A stretch of 13,140 bases of DNA from CAYLPU01 sp964385635 (GTDB lineage: Bacteria > Chloroflexota > Anaerolineae > B4-G1). Below the pieces are notes generated by a model that was not told the origin of the DNA, did no database searches, and saw only the letters and a list, made by a program, of their open reading frames with translations. Below are positions 13,109 through 13,140 of this stretch, piece after piece. How positions within the stretch are numbered: the stretch's first letter is position 1; every line of letters begins with the position of its first letter. The stretch lies in the NCBI GenBank assembly GCA_964385635.1, contig CAYLPU010000121.1, forward strand, positions 1 to 13,140, read 5' to 3'. The position numbers and the translations under genes are program-made.

Positions 13109-13140
13109 GACGGTTGACCGTCATTCTGAGCGTAGCGAAG
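13109..13140. repeat. Dispersed-repeat fragment at window edge
   Basis: A short palindrome (GACGGT-TG-ACCGTC, 13109-13122) runs into CATTCTGAGCGTAGCGAAG (13122-13140), cut by the window end. I recognise the latter as resembling a repeat common in environmental bacterial genomes, from memory only. It lies upstream of the kinase promoter and outside any gene. Confidence 0.45.

Overview
The window is GC-rich and gene-dense, with one long same-strand run of DNA-processing genes. It holds several kinds of short dispersed repeat, some of them translated in frame inside genes. The protein families and the style of repeats suggest an uncultured or environmental member of the Chloroflexota (Anaerolineae-like). 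This is inference: no rRNA or other marker gene is present.

Layout. (1) 79-839, minus strand: a small toxin-antitoxin pair, a DUF104-type antitoxin overlapping a PIN-domain (VapC-like) toxin. A recognisable extended -10 promoter lies in the divergent gap at 846-947. (2) 948-5371, plus strand: two overlapping genes. The first is a large AddB-like protein with a Walker A motif but a degenerate DExx box. The second is a complete UvrD/PcrA-type SF1A helicase. (3) 5545-7830: a secreted M28-family metallopeptidase lipoprotein, preceded by a 100-bp element with 15-bp perfect terminal inverted repeats. (4) 7842-8732: a standalone RecB/Cas4/AddB-type PD-(D/E)XK nuclease with four cysteines placed for an Fe-S cluster; its possible upstream start overlaps the peptidase stop as ATGA. 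(5) 8733-9003: a non-coding gap holding a three-copy 7-bp tandem repeat and a 33-codon remnant of a GxxExxY-family gene between two 44-bp inverted repeats. (6) 9004-11370: a long RecJ-type DHH/DHHA1 exonuclease. (7) 11391-12935, minus strand: an FGGY-family carbohydrate kinase, convergent with recJ, with its own sigma-70-like promoter at 13048-13076.

How the genes may work together. The AddB-like protein, the motor helicase and the Fe-S nuclease look like an AddAB/RecBCD-type end-resection machine divided over three polypeptides: an inactive-helicase scanning subunit, an active motor, and a nuclease that in AddB is fused to the scanning subunit. A RecJ 5'-3' exonuclease is added downstream. 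A role in double-strand break resection, or possibly degradation of foreign DNA, is reasonable but inferred from domains and gene order only. The lipoprotein peptidase does not fit that pathway, and its position inside the cluster is unexplained.

The toxin-antitoxin pair, the repeat-derived insertions in three of the DNA-processing genes, and the GxxExxY remnant show that this stretch has been exposed to mobile or repeat DNA. No tRNA, rRNA, CRISPR array or complete insertion sequence was seen.
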